Shown piece after piece: positions 27,849-36,147 of a DNA stretch of 64,000 nucleotides. The DNA lies in the NCBI RefSeq assembly GCF_018343545.2, contig NZ_JAGYPE020000014.1, positions 1-64,000 on the forward strand, read 5' to 3'. Origin of the DNA: Neobacillus citreus (GTDB lineage Bacteria > Bacillota > Bacilli > Bacillales > Cytobacillaceae). The position numbers and the translations under genes are program-made. Within the stretch, counting starts at the first letter, position 1, and the number at the start of each line of letters is the position of its first letter. The notes under the pieces were generated by a model. It was not told the origin of the DNA and did not search any database. It worked only from the letters and a program-made list of their open reading frames with translations.

Positions 27849-28226
27849 ATGTCAAGAAAGGCTTTTAGTGCATCTGGAGCGGTTGCTGTTGGTCCGTACT
27901 CACATGCAATTGAAGCAGGAGATTTAATATTTTTATCTGGGCAAACCCCAGTAGACTCACAGACTGGAAAGCTTGTAGAAGGAGATATTATTGAACAGAC
28001 AAATCAGTGTTTTAGAAATCTATTCAATGTATTGGAAGCAGCAGGTTTAACTCCAGATCATGTTGAAAAAGTGAATGTCTTCTTAACGGATATGAATAAT
28101 TTCACAGCAATGAATGAAGTTTATTCTAAACAATTTTCTGAGCCGTATCCAGCTCGTACAACTATAGGTGTGTCAGCCCTGCCTCTTGGTGCACAAATTG
28201 AAATCGAGATGATAGCTAGAAGATAA
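27849..28226 (+). CDS. ridA: RidA enamine/imine deaminase
   Basis: A 125-residue RidA/YjgF protein. Markers are VGPYSHAIEAGDLIFLSGQTP, the conserved arginine in YPARTTIGV, and ALPLGAQIEIEMIA. It hydrolyses reactive 2-aminoacrylate and related imines produced by PLP enzymes. ATG 27849 follows AAAGGAGGAGTTTTGT; the longer frame from 27699 is not needed. DpaL in this window generates aminoacrylate, so the two enzymes may act together. Confidence 0.93.
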   Translation: MSRKAFSASGAVAVGPYSHAIEAGDLIFLSGQTPVDSQTGKLVEGDIIEQTNQCFRNLFNVLEAAGLTPDHVEKVNVFLTDMNNFTAMNEVYSKQFSEPYPARTTIGVSALPLGAQIEIEMIARR

Positions 28227-28322
28227 AATTTCTAGAGTTAAAAGTGTGTTATCAAGTGTGTATTTTTTTAAAAATGACCCGTTATTATTCATTTTTGGTT
28301 TTCGTGTAGGTATGAGATTTAT

Positions 28323-28506
28323 AGGCGGAGAATTTCCGGCTAATGTATATAGTGGAGGCTTAAGAAGGAGATATAAGCGGAGAAATTCCGGTTAACTACT
28401 CCAAAAAAGACAAAATCCAAAGATTAGTATAAAATAACCGGAAAAACTTCCTTTATTTTTAGGGGAATACGGGTATTTCCCAATTTAAGCGGAATTTTTC
28501 CGGTTA
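28323..28506. repeat. Four copies of a 20-bp GCGGA/TCCG element
   Basis: Direct copies lie at 28323-28343, 28375-28395 (AAGCGGAGAAATTCCGGTTA core) and 28487-28506, and an inverted partial copy at about 28435-28451. Each has an internal CGGA/TCCG dyad. They fill the gap between ridA and the thioesterase gene. Confidence 0.7.
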
Positions 28507-28558
28507 TTTTTCAAACACAGTGAAACCAACATTCAGTTTAATTCAAGAGGTGTACCAG

Positions 28559-28936
28559 ATGTTTATAAGACAACCATTTGACGAATTTTTAGGTTTGAAA
28601 TACGAAAAGATTGATAATAATTTGCAAATCATATTGCCGGTTCAGGATCTATTCATTAATAGTGCAGGGGTTATACATGGTGGTATCATTTCTTCTTTGG
28701 CTGATGTAGCCGTATCAAACTTGATACCAGCAACTGAAGACGGGATACAACAAGCTGTCACCGTTGATTTAAATGTTTCCTTTATGAAACCCGCCACTGG
28801 TACATACTTGATGGCAAATGCCAAAATCGAAAAACAGGGGAAAACTTTAATTCACACTGAGTGTTCAATTTATAATGATAAACAAGAAATTGTAGCTAAA
28901 TCTAGAGCAATCCTATTTCGAACAAACCTAAAATAA
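28559..28936 (+). CDS. PaaI-type hotdog thioesterase
   Basis: A 125-residue single hotdog domain. The helix VIHGGIISSLADVAVSN carries the HGG-type motif typical of PaaI/4HBT thioesterases, followed by TVDLNVSFMKPA. It hydrolyses an acyl-CoA thioester; the substrate is unknown. ATG 28559 follows AAGAGGTG; GTG 28520 is an alternative that would lengthen it by 13 residues. Confidence 0.82.
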   Translation: MFIRQPFDEFLGLKYEKIDNNLQIILPVQDLFINSAGVIHGGIISSLADVAVSNLIPATEDGIQQAVTVDLNVSFMKPATGTYLMANAKIEKQGKTLIHTECSIYNDKQEIVAKSRAILFRTNLK

Positions 28937-29010
28937 GCTTGATGTGGCTAACGGGTCTCCAAAACAATATAGGCTCTTATATAAATTAGAATCATTTAAT
29001 TATAGTATTT

Positions 29011-29259
29011 TTGTTACGGCCCGCTTATTGCCGTCCGTTTGAATATCGTCAGCCGGAAAACACTTGGAGGCTTGCAGACGGATTTATCAGGAAGGGTATT
29101 GAATGAATTGGGCAATCCTGTTCCCGGCCTATATGTGAGGTATCCGGATTCGGCGGTGGTGGTGTCCACGGCTATCGTGCCCTTGAAGGGACTTTTTTGG
29201 GTGGGTGTCTGTTCACTGGCCGTGTTGCGGGAAGATCCATTGCTGCAGAATTGAAATAG
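29011..29259 (+). pseudogene. FAD-binding dehydrogenase C-terminal remnant
   Basis: Only the C-terminal portion survives. One frame reads RKTLGGLQTDLSGRVLNELG and NPVPGLY; about residue 50 of the frame shifts and another frame continues with FGGGGVHGYRALEGTFLGGC and ends in RVAGRSIAAELK. This is the signature of large FAD-dependent dehydrogenases (3-ketosteroid dehydrogenase / flavocytochrome-c-like). One frameshift plus loss of about 85% of the gene make it non-functional. Confidence 0.82.
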
Positions 29260-29455
29260 ATTAATAGAAGGATAGGAACGTCTTTACTGAAAAGTAGAGT
29301 CGTTTTTTTGCATGAACAACGAGATGTTCAATTATTTTTCACCAAAAATACTACAAAAGTAATAGCTGCATTAAAAAATTTGTAAAAATGGCTTATAGTT
29401 TCTTCTCTAAAAAAGTTATATAACTAAATTAATAAATATTATTGAGGTGAGTCTA

Positions 29456-29602
29456 TTGAATCAAAATACGCATGTTAGATACAAGGGAAAAGATTATGAG
29501 ATTATCTACAGGTATACTTCCGGTTATTGCGAAATTAAAGAAATAGACTCTTTATATAACGTGGAGCTGGTTCATATAACTGAATTGACGATTGCATGTT
29601 AA
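29456..29602 (+). CDS. Small protein, unknown function
   Basis: A 48-residue peptide with a TTG start 4 nt behind TTGAGGTGA. It has the look of a small beta-rich domain (VRYKGKDYEIIYRYTSGYCEI, then NVELVHI). A strong promoter follows immediately downstream. No family is recognised. Confidence 0.5.
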   Translation: MNQNTHVRYKGKDYEIIYRYTSGYCEIKEIDSLYNVELVHITELTIAC

Positions 29603-29615
29603 ATTAAAGAAAGCG

Positions 29616-29723
29616 TTGACAAACTTTAAATCCTCTTATATATTCTTGTTAAGTTAATCAAAGTGTCGGAGAACTGGAGATTCACACAATTGCTATGCTG
29701 TAATTGGGTGGGTCTCTTTTTTT
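29616..29723 (+). ncRNA. Candidate small RNA or attenuated leader
   Basis: A sigma-A promoter TTGACA (29616-29621)-17 bp-TATATT (29639-29644) is followed by about 75 nt and a strong intrinsic terminator: a 15-bp stem (GAGATTCACACAATT / AATTGGGTGGGTCTC, two wobbles, one mismatch), a 10-nt loop and seven T residues. No credible reading frame lies inside. It could be a stand-alone RNA or an attenuator for the hydrolase gene 15 bp downstream. Confidence 0.6.
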
Positions 29724-29738
29724 ATCATTATTGTAAGA

Positions 29739-30686
29739 ATGGAAGTGGTTGTGGTGGCTGTGCAGACAGGTTTTTCTTTTCAATCAACTGATGGCGTGGA
29801 AATCTTTGCAAGCAAGTGGGTGAAGGGGAGCGAGGATAAGCCTCGTGCCATTGTGCAGCTGGCACATGGTATGGCCGAGCATATTATGCGTTACAACAGG
29901 TTTGCAAGGGAATTGGTTTCCAACAATATATTTGTCTACGGAAACGATCACCGCGGCCATGGCAGAACCGGTAATAAGACAAACAGTATCGGATATTTTG
30001 CCAAAGAGCAGGGGTTCGAAAAGGTTGTTCAAGATATGCAAACCCTGACAACCATTATCGAAAAAGAAAATCCTGATGTGCCGATTTTTTTATTCGGGCA
30101 TAGTATGGGCTCTTTTCTATCAAGACGCTATATTCAAATATTTGGGGATAGACTTGCTGGTGTGATTCTTTCCGGCACAGGCGGTGACCCAGGTCTTCTT
30201 GGGAAAATCGGCAAAATGGTTGCTTCTAGGGAGAAAAGGACGAAAGGCGATAGGGCGCCTAGCCCTTTGATGAATAATTTAACCTTCGGAAGCTACAATA
30301 AAGCGTTTCGTCCAGCCAGGACTGAGTTTGATTGGTTAAGCAGGGATGAACAGGAGGTTGATCTATATTTGGCTGATCCGTATTGCGGCGGTGTTTTTTC
30401 AAGCGGCTTTTTCCATGATCTGCTTCTCGGCTTGGAAACTATCAATAAACCCGAAAACATTAGGTCTGTTCCGTCGTGGCTGCCAATTTTCCTTATTTCC
30501 GGAAGTAATGACCCGGTAGGCGCGAATTCAAAAGGTGTCATCAAAACTTATCAAACATATAAACAGGCAGGGATGGCTGATGTAAGCTATAAATTATACG
30601 AAGATGCCCGCCATGAACTCCTGAATGAGCTCAATAGGGACGAAGTTTATAAGGATGTTGTGAATTGGATTCATAAACATATTTAA
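29739..30686 (+). CDS. Alpha/beta hydrolase, lysophospholipase type
   Basis: A 315-residue hydrolase of the monoacylglycerol lipase / lysophospholipase group. It has AHGMAEHIMRYNRFARELV, the oxyanion-side DHRGHGRTG, the nucleophile elbow GHSMGS, and late D (ISGSNDPVG) and H (EDARHELLNE) catalytic residues. The start is uncertain: ATG 29739 has no clear binding site, and GTG 29760 would better match the usual N-terminus. It is probably transcribed by read-through of the upstream terminator. Confidence 0.85.
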   Translation: MEVVVVAVQTGFSFQSTDGVEIFASKWVKGSEDKPRAIVQLAHGMAEHIMRYNRFARELVSNNIFVYGNDHRGHGRTGNKTNSIGYFAKEQGFEKVVQDMQTLTTIIEKENPDVPIFLFGHSMGSFLSRRYIQIFGDRLAGVILSGTGGDPGLLGKIGKMVASREKRTKGDRAPSPLMNNLTFGSYNKAFRPARTEFDWLSRDEQEVDLYLADPYCGGVFSSGFFHDLLLGLETINKPENIRSVPSWLPIFLISGSNDPVGANSKGVIKTYQTYKQAGMADVSYKLYEDARHELLNELNRDEVYKDVVNWIHKHI

Positions 30687-30785
30687 AAAGTCCACCATTT
30701 AGTAACGGGTTCCATTCCCTATCGCAAAAAAACCTGAAAATACAGCCGAATATGTAAACAATTTGTACCGTGTTTTGTACTAAAA

Positions 30786-30819
30786 GAAATGGCTCAGTTT
30801 AACTATACTGAGCCATTTC
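30786..30819. terminator. Bidirectional terminator
   Basis: A 13-bp perfect stem GAAATGGCTCAGT / ACTGAGCCATTTC with an 8-nt loop lies between converging genes. Its core repeats that at 17380. Confidence 0.85.
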
Positions 30820-30826
30820 CCATCCT

Positions 30827-31789
30827 CTAAAACTCAAATTTTACAGGTCTTAAAAATAAATCTTTTAATGTTTCTTCTGCATTTTTATTCTCAAATATGA
30901 TCTCAAATAACGCATTACAAATTGGGAGTTGAGCGTCATACTGCTTGGATAATTCCATCAATGCCTTTACAGTTGCAACACCTTCTGCTAATTTTCCAAA
31001 CTCTTTTCCTTCTACTAATGACTGACCGAATTTTCTATTATGACTATGTTCAGAAAATAACGTTGCTTCAAAATCTCCGAGATGACTTAATCCATATACA
31101 GTTACATCATTTCCTCCCATTGCTCTAACAAGCCGAGAGATTTCCCTTGTTCCCCTTGCCATAAGTGAACCTTTTAAACTGCTATAATTTAACCCATCTA
31201 ACATTCCTGCTGCTATACCCATCACATTTTTTGCTGCAGCGCCAATCTCATTCCCAATAAGGTCTTGCCCATAGTAGAACCTAATTAAATCACTATTTAA
31301 CTCTTGGACAATTTTTTTGGTTACTTCAATATTGTCAGAACCGATCACCATACAGTTTGGTATATTACTCACGAAATCTTGTACGTGCCCAGGTCCAACC
31401 CATACTGCAGTATTTACATTTCTTCCAACCTCTTCTCCAAATACTTGGGAAAGTCTTTTTCCACTATTAGCTTCTAACCCCTTCATACATAAAATAAATG
31501 TTTTACCTTGTATTGTATTTAATGTACTTAATTGATTTGCAAATGAACGTAATTCTTGTGCACTAATGGAAATAATTATGATTTCTGCAAATGATATTGC
31601 TTTTTCTAATGAATTAGTTAGTTCTACATCTTCTGGTAAAGAAAGATAATCATTTCTTCGAGTTTCTTTTAATCCTATAAAATTTCTGGAGCTTTCTCTC
31701 CCCCATAACATAACATTGTGTCCAACTTTATTAGCATACCAAGCCAAAAAGGTCCCCCAACGTCCACAACCTAAAACTGAAATATTCAA
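30827..31789 (-). CDS. GpsA-like glycerol-3-phosphate dehydrogenase
   Basis: A 320-residue NAD(P)-dependent dehydrogenase. The N-terminal Rossmann motif is GCGRWGTFLAWYANKVGHNV; the C-terminal part has EIGAAAKNVMGIAAGMLDG with the catalytic lysine, matching GpsA. It reduces dihydroxyacetone phosphate to sn-glycerol-3-phosphate. The GCGRWG in place of GAGSWG and the separate location suggest a paralogue of the housekeeping gpsA, or a related dehydrogenase. The start is TTG 31789 behind GAGGGTGA. Confidence 0.82.
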   Translation of the reverse strand: MNISVLGCGRWGTFLAWYANKVGHNVMLWGRESSRNFIGLKETRRNDYLSLPEDVELTNSLEKAISFAEIIIISISAQELRSFANQLSTLNTIQGKTFILCMKGLEANSGKRLSQVFGEEVGRNVNTAVWVGPGHVQDFVSNIPNCMVIGSDNIEVTKKIVQELNSDLIRFYYGQDLIGNEIGAAAKNVMGIAAGMLDGLNYSSLKGSLMARGTREISRLVRAMGGNDVTVYGLSHLGDFEATLFSEHSHNRKFGQSLVEGKEFGKLAEGVATVKALMELSKQYDAQLPICNALFEIIFENKNAEETLKDLFLRPVKFEF

Positions 31790-31975
31790 TATTTCACCCT
31801 CATTTTTTTAAATTCATCATCTTCTCTTTTAAAATTGCCCTTCTATCTCTTGAAACATCATTACTCTTCATCATCTCAAAGCCCATGCGAATGCAAGATT
31901 TGAATCGCCTAGCACTGGCTAAGCAGAGTCTTTTCATCACCTTTGAAAAAATTCGACAAAATTCGTGTTTTTCTC

Positions 31976-32004
31976 TTGACGATAGTTTGTGAAATATGTA
32001 ATAT
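31976..32004 (+). promoter_or_regulatory. tRNA-Gly promoter
   Basis: TTGACG (31976-31981), 17 bp, TAATAT (31999-32004), about 45 bp upstream of the tRNA. Confidence 0.7.
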
Positions 32005-32048
32005 TATAAAGGTCGGATTTGTTAATAAATATTTCACACTTTTGATAT

Positions 32049-32122
32049 GCGGGTGTAGTTTAGTGGTAAAACCACAGCCTTCCAAGCTGTTGTTGTGAGT
32101 TCGATTCTCATCACCCGCTCCA
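32049..32122 (+). tRNA. tRNA-Gly, anticodon TCC
   Basis: A 74-nt cloverleaf: acceptor GCGGGTG / CACCCGC, D-arm with AGTGGT, anticodon loop CTTCCAA (anticodon TCC, reading GGA), T-loop TTCGATT, discriminator T, and encoded CCA at 32120-32122. The opposite-strand frame 31909-32238 is spurious. Confidence 0.97.
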
Positions 32123-32185
32123 TACATAGTAGCCAACGCAGTGTACCGTTTCGCAAAGAACGTTGCGCTGCGTTTTATTTTTTTC

Positions 32186-32857
32186 TCAAGAATTCCCAAG
32201 AATCCGATAGAAAGCTTCTCCGCCATGGATTTGGACAAACATGTTCATTAAGGACTCCGTCAGCTTTTTGGCGTTTTCCATATCTGTTGATGGTCTTAGG
32301 TAAATGATTTGCAAAGCATTTTTAGTTGCAGTGGTGACTGCGCTTCTCTCAGAATCGACAAAAGGACTTCCAAACGGTCCGTTTGCATCAGATGTTAAAA
32401 TAAGCCGCTCGAGAGAATTGCTTCTGCCGTTTAATCCTATATATTCCTCGCCCGCTCTTCCAATACGAATTTCAACTGGTTCCTCCAATAAATCCCTATC
32501 ATAAAGACCAATCGGCACTTGATATTGCAGTGAGAAAAAATTATATAAATCAACCGCACTCTGACCGGACGCAAAGTAATTTTGCTTTTTTACTCTCCTG
32601 AACAAAGCTTCTGCCGAATGGCGATAACGGTTCGGATCCTTCCCAGTCTTCTTAAAAACATTCCGCCATTCCTGGATTCCGGGAAGGTCAGTGACATTTT
32701 TTTCTTCCAACTCAAAGAAAATCGATTCCTGAAAAAGCTGAAGCCGCCCCTTTAACATCTGTGGTGATTCGCCTACTGTTATATTGCTATATTCGATTAC
32801 CCCGACTTTAAAATTGGGTATCAGTTCTGTTAACTCTGTTGAAACCTGAATTTCCAA
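32186..32857 (-). CDS. B3/B4-domain (PheT-like) protein
   Basis: A 223-residue protein matching the B3/4 domain of phenylalanyl-tRNA synthetase beta chain (WRNVFKKTGKDPNRYRHSAEAL, then SRPSTD-type C-terminus). Free-standing copies are thought to edit or bind aminoacyl ligands; the role here is unknown. TTG 32857 is chosen because TTGGAGGTGGAAA lies directly upstream; the ATG at 32896 has no comparable site. Confidence 0.82.
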   Translation of the reverse strand: MEIQVSTELTELIPNFKVGVIEYSNITVGESPQMLKGRLQLFQESIFFELEEKNVTDLPGIQEWRNVFKKTGKDPNRYRHSAEALFRRVKKQNYFASGQSAVDLYNFFSLQYQVPIGLYDRDLLEEPVEIRIGRAGEEYIGLNGRSNSLERLILTSDANGPFGSPFVDSERSAVTTATKNALQIIYLRPSTDMENAKKLTESLMNMFVQIHGGEAFYRILGNS

Positions 32858-32964
32858 CGTTTCCACCTCCAAAATTTCCTTAAAATAGTTTATCATAGAT
32901 AGATGGCTGATAATAATTAAACAACTTTTTTATAGATCAAAACGTGTGAAGGGAGGTTAAACCA

Positions 32965-34095
32965 ATGGACGTTCGAAAATTTAAGCAAGAAGTCATAGCT
33001 TACAGCAAAGAAATCGGTATCGATAAAATTGGATTTACTACTGCTGACCCATTCACGGAATTGAAAAACCGATTAATCCGCCAGCAGGAACTGGGCTATC
33101 AATCAGGCTTTGAAGAGCCGGATATTGAAAAACGGACCACTCCTGCATTAATTATGGATGGTGCTCAGTCGATTATTTCAATCGCGTTAGCATACCCTTC
33201 AAAAATGACAAACCGTGTGGAGAGTAAAAAGGGAGAACGGCGAGGGATTTATGCCCGCGCTTCGTGGGGTCAAGATTATCATCATATTATTAAAGACCGA
33301 CTTCAGAAGCTTGAGGAGTTTATTTTAATGAAGCTACCGGAAGCGCAGCTGAAATTGATGGTCGATACAGGCGAGCTCTCCGACCGTGCTGTCGCCGAGC
33401 GGGCGGGAATTGGCTGGAGCGGAAAAAACTGTGCCATTATTACCCCAGAGTTCGGCTCGTATGTTTATTTAGGCGAAATGATTACGAGTATTCCATTTGA
33501 ACCGGATTCTCTTGTCGAAGATCAATGCGGTTCCTGCACGAAGTGTTTGGAAGCATGTCCGACGGGAGCATTGATTCAAGGCGGACAGATTAACGCGCAG
33601 CGTTGTGTTTCTTTTTTAACGCAGACGAAGGGATTTATTCCTGATGAGTTCCGCGACAAAATCGGCAATCGTATTTACGGTTGCGATTCCTGTCAGACCG
33701 CGTGCCCGCATAACAAAGGTAAGAACTTTCATTTTCATGTTGAAATGGAGCCGGACCCAGAGGCGGTTAAACCTTTGTTGAAGCCAATTTTAAAATTAAG
33801 CAATCGCGAATTTAAAAATCGCTTTGGCTATCTGGCAGGATCCTGGAGAGGGAAGAAGCCGATTCAACGGAATGCCATGATTGCGCTGGCCCATTTTAAG
33901 GATGAGACCGCAGTTGCCAACCTAATTGAGGTTCTAAAAAACGAGGCGAGTTCCGTTGCAAGAGGGACTGCGGCCTGGGCGCTTGGTAAAATTGGCGGGG
34001 ACGCTGCAGAGGCAGCATTAGTAAAAGCGTTGGATCAGGAAGCAGATATCGAAGTGCGGTGTGAGATTGAAAAAGGGTTGAATATTTTAAAATAA
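32965..34095 (+). CDS. queG: Epoxyqueuosine reductase
   Basis: A 376-residue cobalamin/4Fe-4S enzyme for the last step of queuosine synthesis in tRNA. Two Fe-S clusters come from C188, C191, C194, C198 and C214, C240, C243, C247 (CGSCTKCLEACP and CDSCQTACP). The catalytic acid is D134 in LMVDTGELSD. A C-terminal HEAT-like region (about 300-376) is typical of the Bacillus form. The start ATG 32965 follows GAAGGGAGGTTAA. It heads the conserved queG-yhbB-trmL block. Confidence 0.96.
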   Translation: MDVRKFKQEVIAYSKEIGIDKIGFTTADPFTELKNRLIRQQELGYQSGFEEPDIEKRTTPALIMDGAQSIISIALAYPSKMTNRVESKKGERRGIYARASWGQDYHHIIKDRLQKLEEFILMKLPEAQLKLMVDTGELSDRAVAERAGIGWSGKNCAIITPEFGSYVYLGEMITSIPFEPDSLVEDQCGSCTKCLEACPTGALIQGGQINAQRCVSFLTQTKGFIPDEFRDKIGNRIYGCDSCQTACPHNKGKNFHFHVEMEPDPEAVKPLLKPILKLSNREFKNRFGYLAGSWRGKKPIQRNAMIALAHFKDETAVANLIEVLKNEASSVARGTAAWALGKIGGDAAEAALVKALDQEADIEVRCEIEKGLNILK

Positions 34096-34174
34096 AGGCT
34101 CTTTTCTAAAAGATTGTTGCTTCCCGAATATAAAAACTGCTCCAAGTAAGAAGGAATAACTTATTGCCTCGCTG

Positions 34175-34217
34175 TATGCGACCGAACGCATGAACAAATC
34201 AGCGGTTCGGTCGCATA
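34175..34217. other. Strong hairpin downstream of queG
   Basis: A 13-bp perfect stem TATGCGACCGAAC / GTTCGGTCGCATA with a 17-nt loop. No T-run follows on either side, so it is not a standard terminator; it may be an RNA or repeat element. Confidence 0.6.
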
Positions 34218-34307
34218 TAGCCTTTCTATGAGCCCCAACTATCGAAAAAAGTATGCGGCTAGTCGCAGAGGAGCAAAAACAACAATATGTACCAAAACAG
34301 TAACATT

Positions 34308-34345
34308 AAAAAGAGCGGGACCAAATACCGGTTTCGCTCTTTTTG
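34308..34345 (+). terminator. Terminator of queG
   Basis: Stem AAAAAGAGCG / CGCTCTTTTT with inner GGACC/CCGG pairs; TTTTT lies at the 3' arm. Confidence 0.8.
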
Positions 34346-34401
34346 ATGTTAAATCCCGCTTCCTTTCATATGTATGAAAGTGAAAGGAGATGAACAGCCA
34401 A

Positions 34402-35295
34402 ATGCGTGATGCCCTTCAGCAGCTTTTTGAGTTTAGGGTTCAGCAATTCGTTGCCAATCCGAACCAACGAAATGCCAAAGACTTTTTTTCAAAAGCCGAG
34501 CAGAAACGGGAAACTATTTCGAAAAGGTCAGCGGAAATCGTCAAGGTGAAAGCGTCCGGAAAAATTCTTACCACCGCCGATGAAGACGATTTCCAGCAGG
34601 TGAAATACCTTGCCCATTATCAATATTTAATCAAACAAAATGGAAGTCTATATCTAGAGGAAGAGACCGAAGAAAGAATGGCAAAGTTTTATCACGGGGC
34701 CTTAATTATGGATGAAGAAATCCACCCGCCATTATACCAGGAGTACCAACACGAAAACCCGCCCCCATCCGAAGCCGAGCCCCCTGAACCCAATGAAGAA
34801 CGAATCAGCTACCAATACAACCGACTCCAGGCTGTCCAATACGCGGAGCGCTGGTGGAACAGCTACAATCCCTCCTATAAAAAATTTGAAAACGACTGTA
34901 CCAACTTTATCTCGCAATGCCTACATGCCGGGGAAGCGCCAATGCGGGGCTATCCAAACCGCGGCACAGGCTGGTGGCTGCGAAGCCATAATTGGAGCTA
35001 CAGCTGGGCAGTGGCCCACTCGCTCAAAATGTATTTCGCGCAATCCAAGCTTGGGTTAAGAGCAAAAGAGGTATCAAGCCCCGACCAATTAACATACGGG
35101 GATATCATTTGCTATGATTTTGAAGGGGACGGCCGGTTTAATCACAATACCATCGTCACCGGGAAGGATGCGGACGGGATGCCGCTTGTGAATGCTCACA
35201 CGTACAACAGCCGGATGCGGTACTGGGCATATGAAGATTCCTCCGCCTATACGCCAAATATTAAGTATAAGTTTTATGCCATCATTGACGGCTAA
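34402..35295 (+). CDS. yhbB: YhbB-like amidase-domain protein
   Basis: A 297-residue protein. The N-terminal part (about 1-140) is charged and helical, with a Pro/Glu linker. The C-terminal Amidase_6-type domain (about 145-295) starts YAERWWNSYNPSYKKFENDCTN-like, with a conserved Cys and later H in RFNHNTIVTG. It is likely a cell-wall or peptide amidase. ATG 34402 is chosen because AAAGGAGATGA is then 7 nt away. Its place between queG and trmL matches B. subtilis yhbB. Confidence 0.8.
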   Translation: MRDALQQLFEFRVQQFVANPNQRNAKDFFSKAEQKRETISKRSAEIVKVKASGKILTTADEDDFQQVKYLAHYQYLIKQNGSLYLEEETEERMAKFYHGALIMDEEIHPPLYQEYQHENPPPSEAEPPEPNEERISYQYNRLQAVQYAERWWNSYNPSYKKFENDCTNFISQCLHAGEAPMRGYPNRGTGWWLRSHNWSYSWAVAHSLKMYFAQSKLGLRAKEVSSPDQLTYGDIICYDFEGDGRFNHNTIVTGKDADGMPLVNAHTYNSRMRYWAYEDSSAYTPNIKYKFYAIIDG

Positions 35296-35355
35296 GGTCT
35301 AATTCTTGAAAAAGTGGTATAATACCTTTTAGAGTTTTTTTAAGAGGTGAAATTC

Positions 35356-35829
35356 ATGTCAGTGCACGTTGTCTTATACCAGCCAGAAAACCCATCCAAC
35401 ACCGGGAATATTGCACGTAGCTGTGCTGCCACCAATACTAACTTACACTTAATCGGGCCATTAGGTTTTTCTTTAGAAGACAAAATGCTGAAAAGAGCGG
35501 GGCTAGACTATTGGGAATTTGTTAACATGGTTTACTACAATTCTTTAGATGAATTTTATGAAAAAAATGCCGGCGGCGAATTTTATTATGTAACGGAATT
35601 CGGAATGAAGCCGCATACAGCCTTTGACTACAGCGACACCACTAAAGATTATTATTTTATTTTTGGCCGCGAAACAACCGGTCTTCCAAAAGAGGTCATT
35701 GAAAAAAATAAGGATGCAACCTTAAGGATTCCGATGAATGACAAGGTTCGTTCATTAAATCTGTCTAATACCGCAGCCATCCTCATTTATGAAGCACTGC
35801 GCCAGCAAATTTATCCAAACCTTAAATAA
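35356..35829 (+). CDS. trmL: tRNA (wobble) 2'-O-methyltransferase TrmL
   Basis: A 157-residue SPOUT methyltransferase. It has PENPSNTGNIARSCAAT, then IFGRETTGLPKEV and the SAM knot SLNLSNTAAILIYEALRQ. It methylates position 34 of tRNA-Leu isoacceptors. B. subtilis CspR/TrmL sits in the same order. ATG 35356 is preferred over GTG 35347, since AAGAGGTG is then 7 nt upstream. Confidence 0.93.
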   Translation: MSVHVVLYQPENPSNTGNIARSCAATNTNLHLIGPLGFSLEDKMLKRAGLDYWEFVNMVYYNSLDEFYEKNAGGEFYYVTEFGMKPHTAFDYSDTTKDYYFIFGRETTGLPKEVIEKNKDATLRIPMNDKVRSLNLSNTAAILIYEALRQQIYPNLK

Positions 35830-35857
35830 AAAAAGACTGCCGGAGCAGTCTTTTTTT
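35828..35857. terminator. Bidirectional terminator after trmL
   Basis: Stem GACTGC / GCAGTC flanked by A- and T-runs (TTTTTTTATT). The right end overlaps the stop of the small gene on the other strand. Confidence 0.85.
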
Positions 35858-35948
35858 ATTTATTCGAACCTGGTTTGTCGTTGAATCCCGAAGTAAAGAT
35901 TGCCGACAAAAATGCGATCATGACTAAAATGATTAGAAAAGTACCCAT
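35856..35948 (-). CDS. Small single-pass membrane peptide
   Basis: A 30-residue peptide, one helix (FLIILVMIAFLSAIFTS) and a polar tail ending PGSNK. AAGAAGGGGGAT lies 7 nt before the ATG. Its stop shares the trmL terminator. A small hydrophobic protein is likely; no family known. Confidence 0.6.
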   Translation of the reverse strand: MGTFLIILVMIAFLSAIFTSGFNDKPGSNK

Positions 35949-36147
35949 TATGTATATCCCCCTTCTTTAATCAAGTTTTCATTTTATACACATATAATTA
36001 TTATAGCCTAACTTCTAAAAATGAAAAGGGCAAGTTTATGAAAAAAAAGAAAAAGAAAAGAGTAATACGTCTTGGTTACGCATGTTCGATTGTTAAGGTG
36101 CATAGAGTATATTAATCGTCTCTGATCAACTACAGGGGGAGGGCCTT

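Noticed and set aside
31909-32238. Minus-strand frame over the tRNA
   Set aside because: It runs through tRNA-Gly and the end of the B3/B4 gene and has no initiation signal.
36036-36115. 25-codon lysine-rich frame before prkA
   Set aside because: Only a weak binding site, very short and low-complexity; more likely part of the prkA upstream region.
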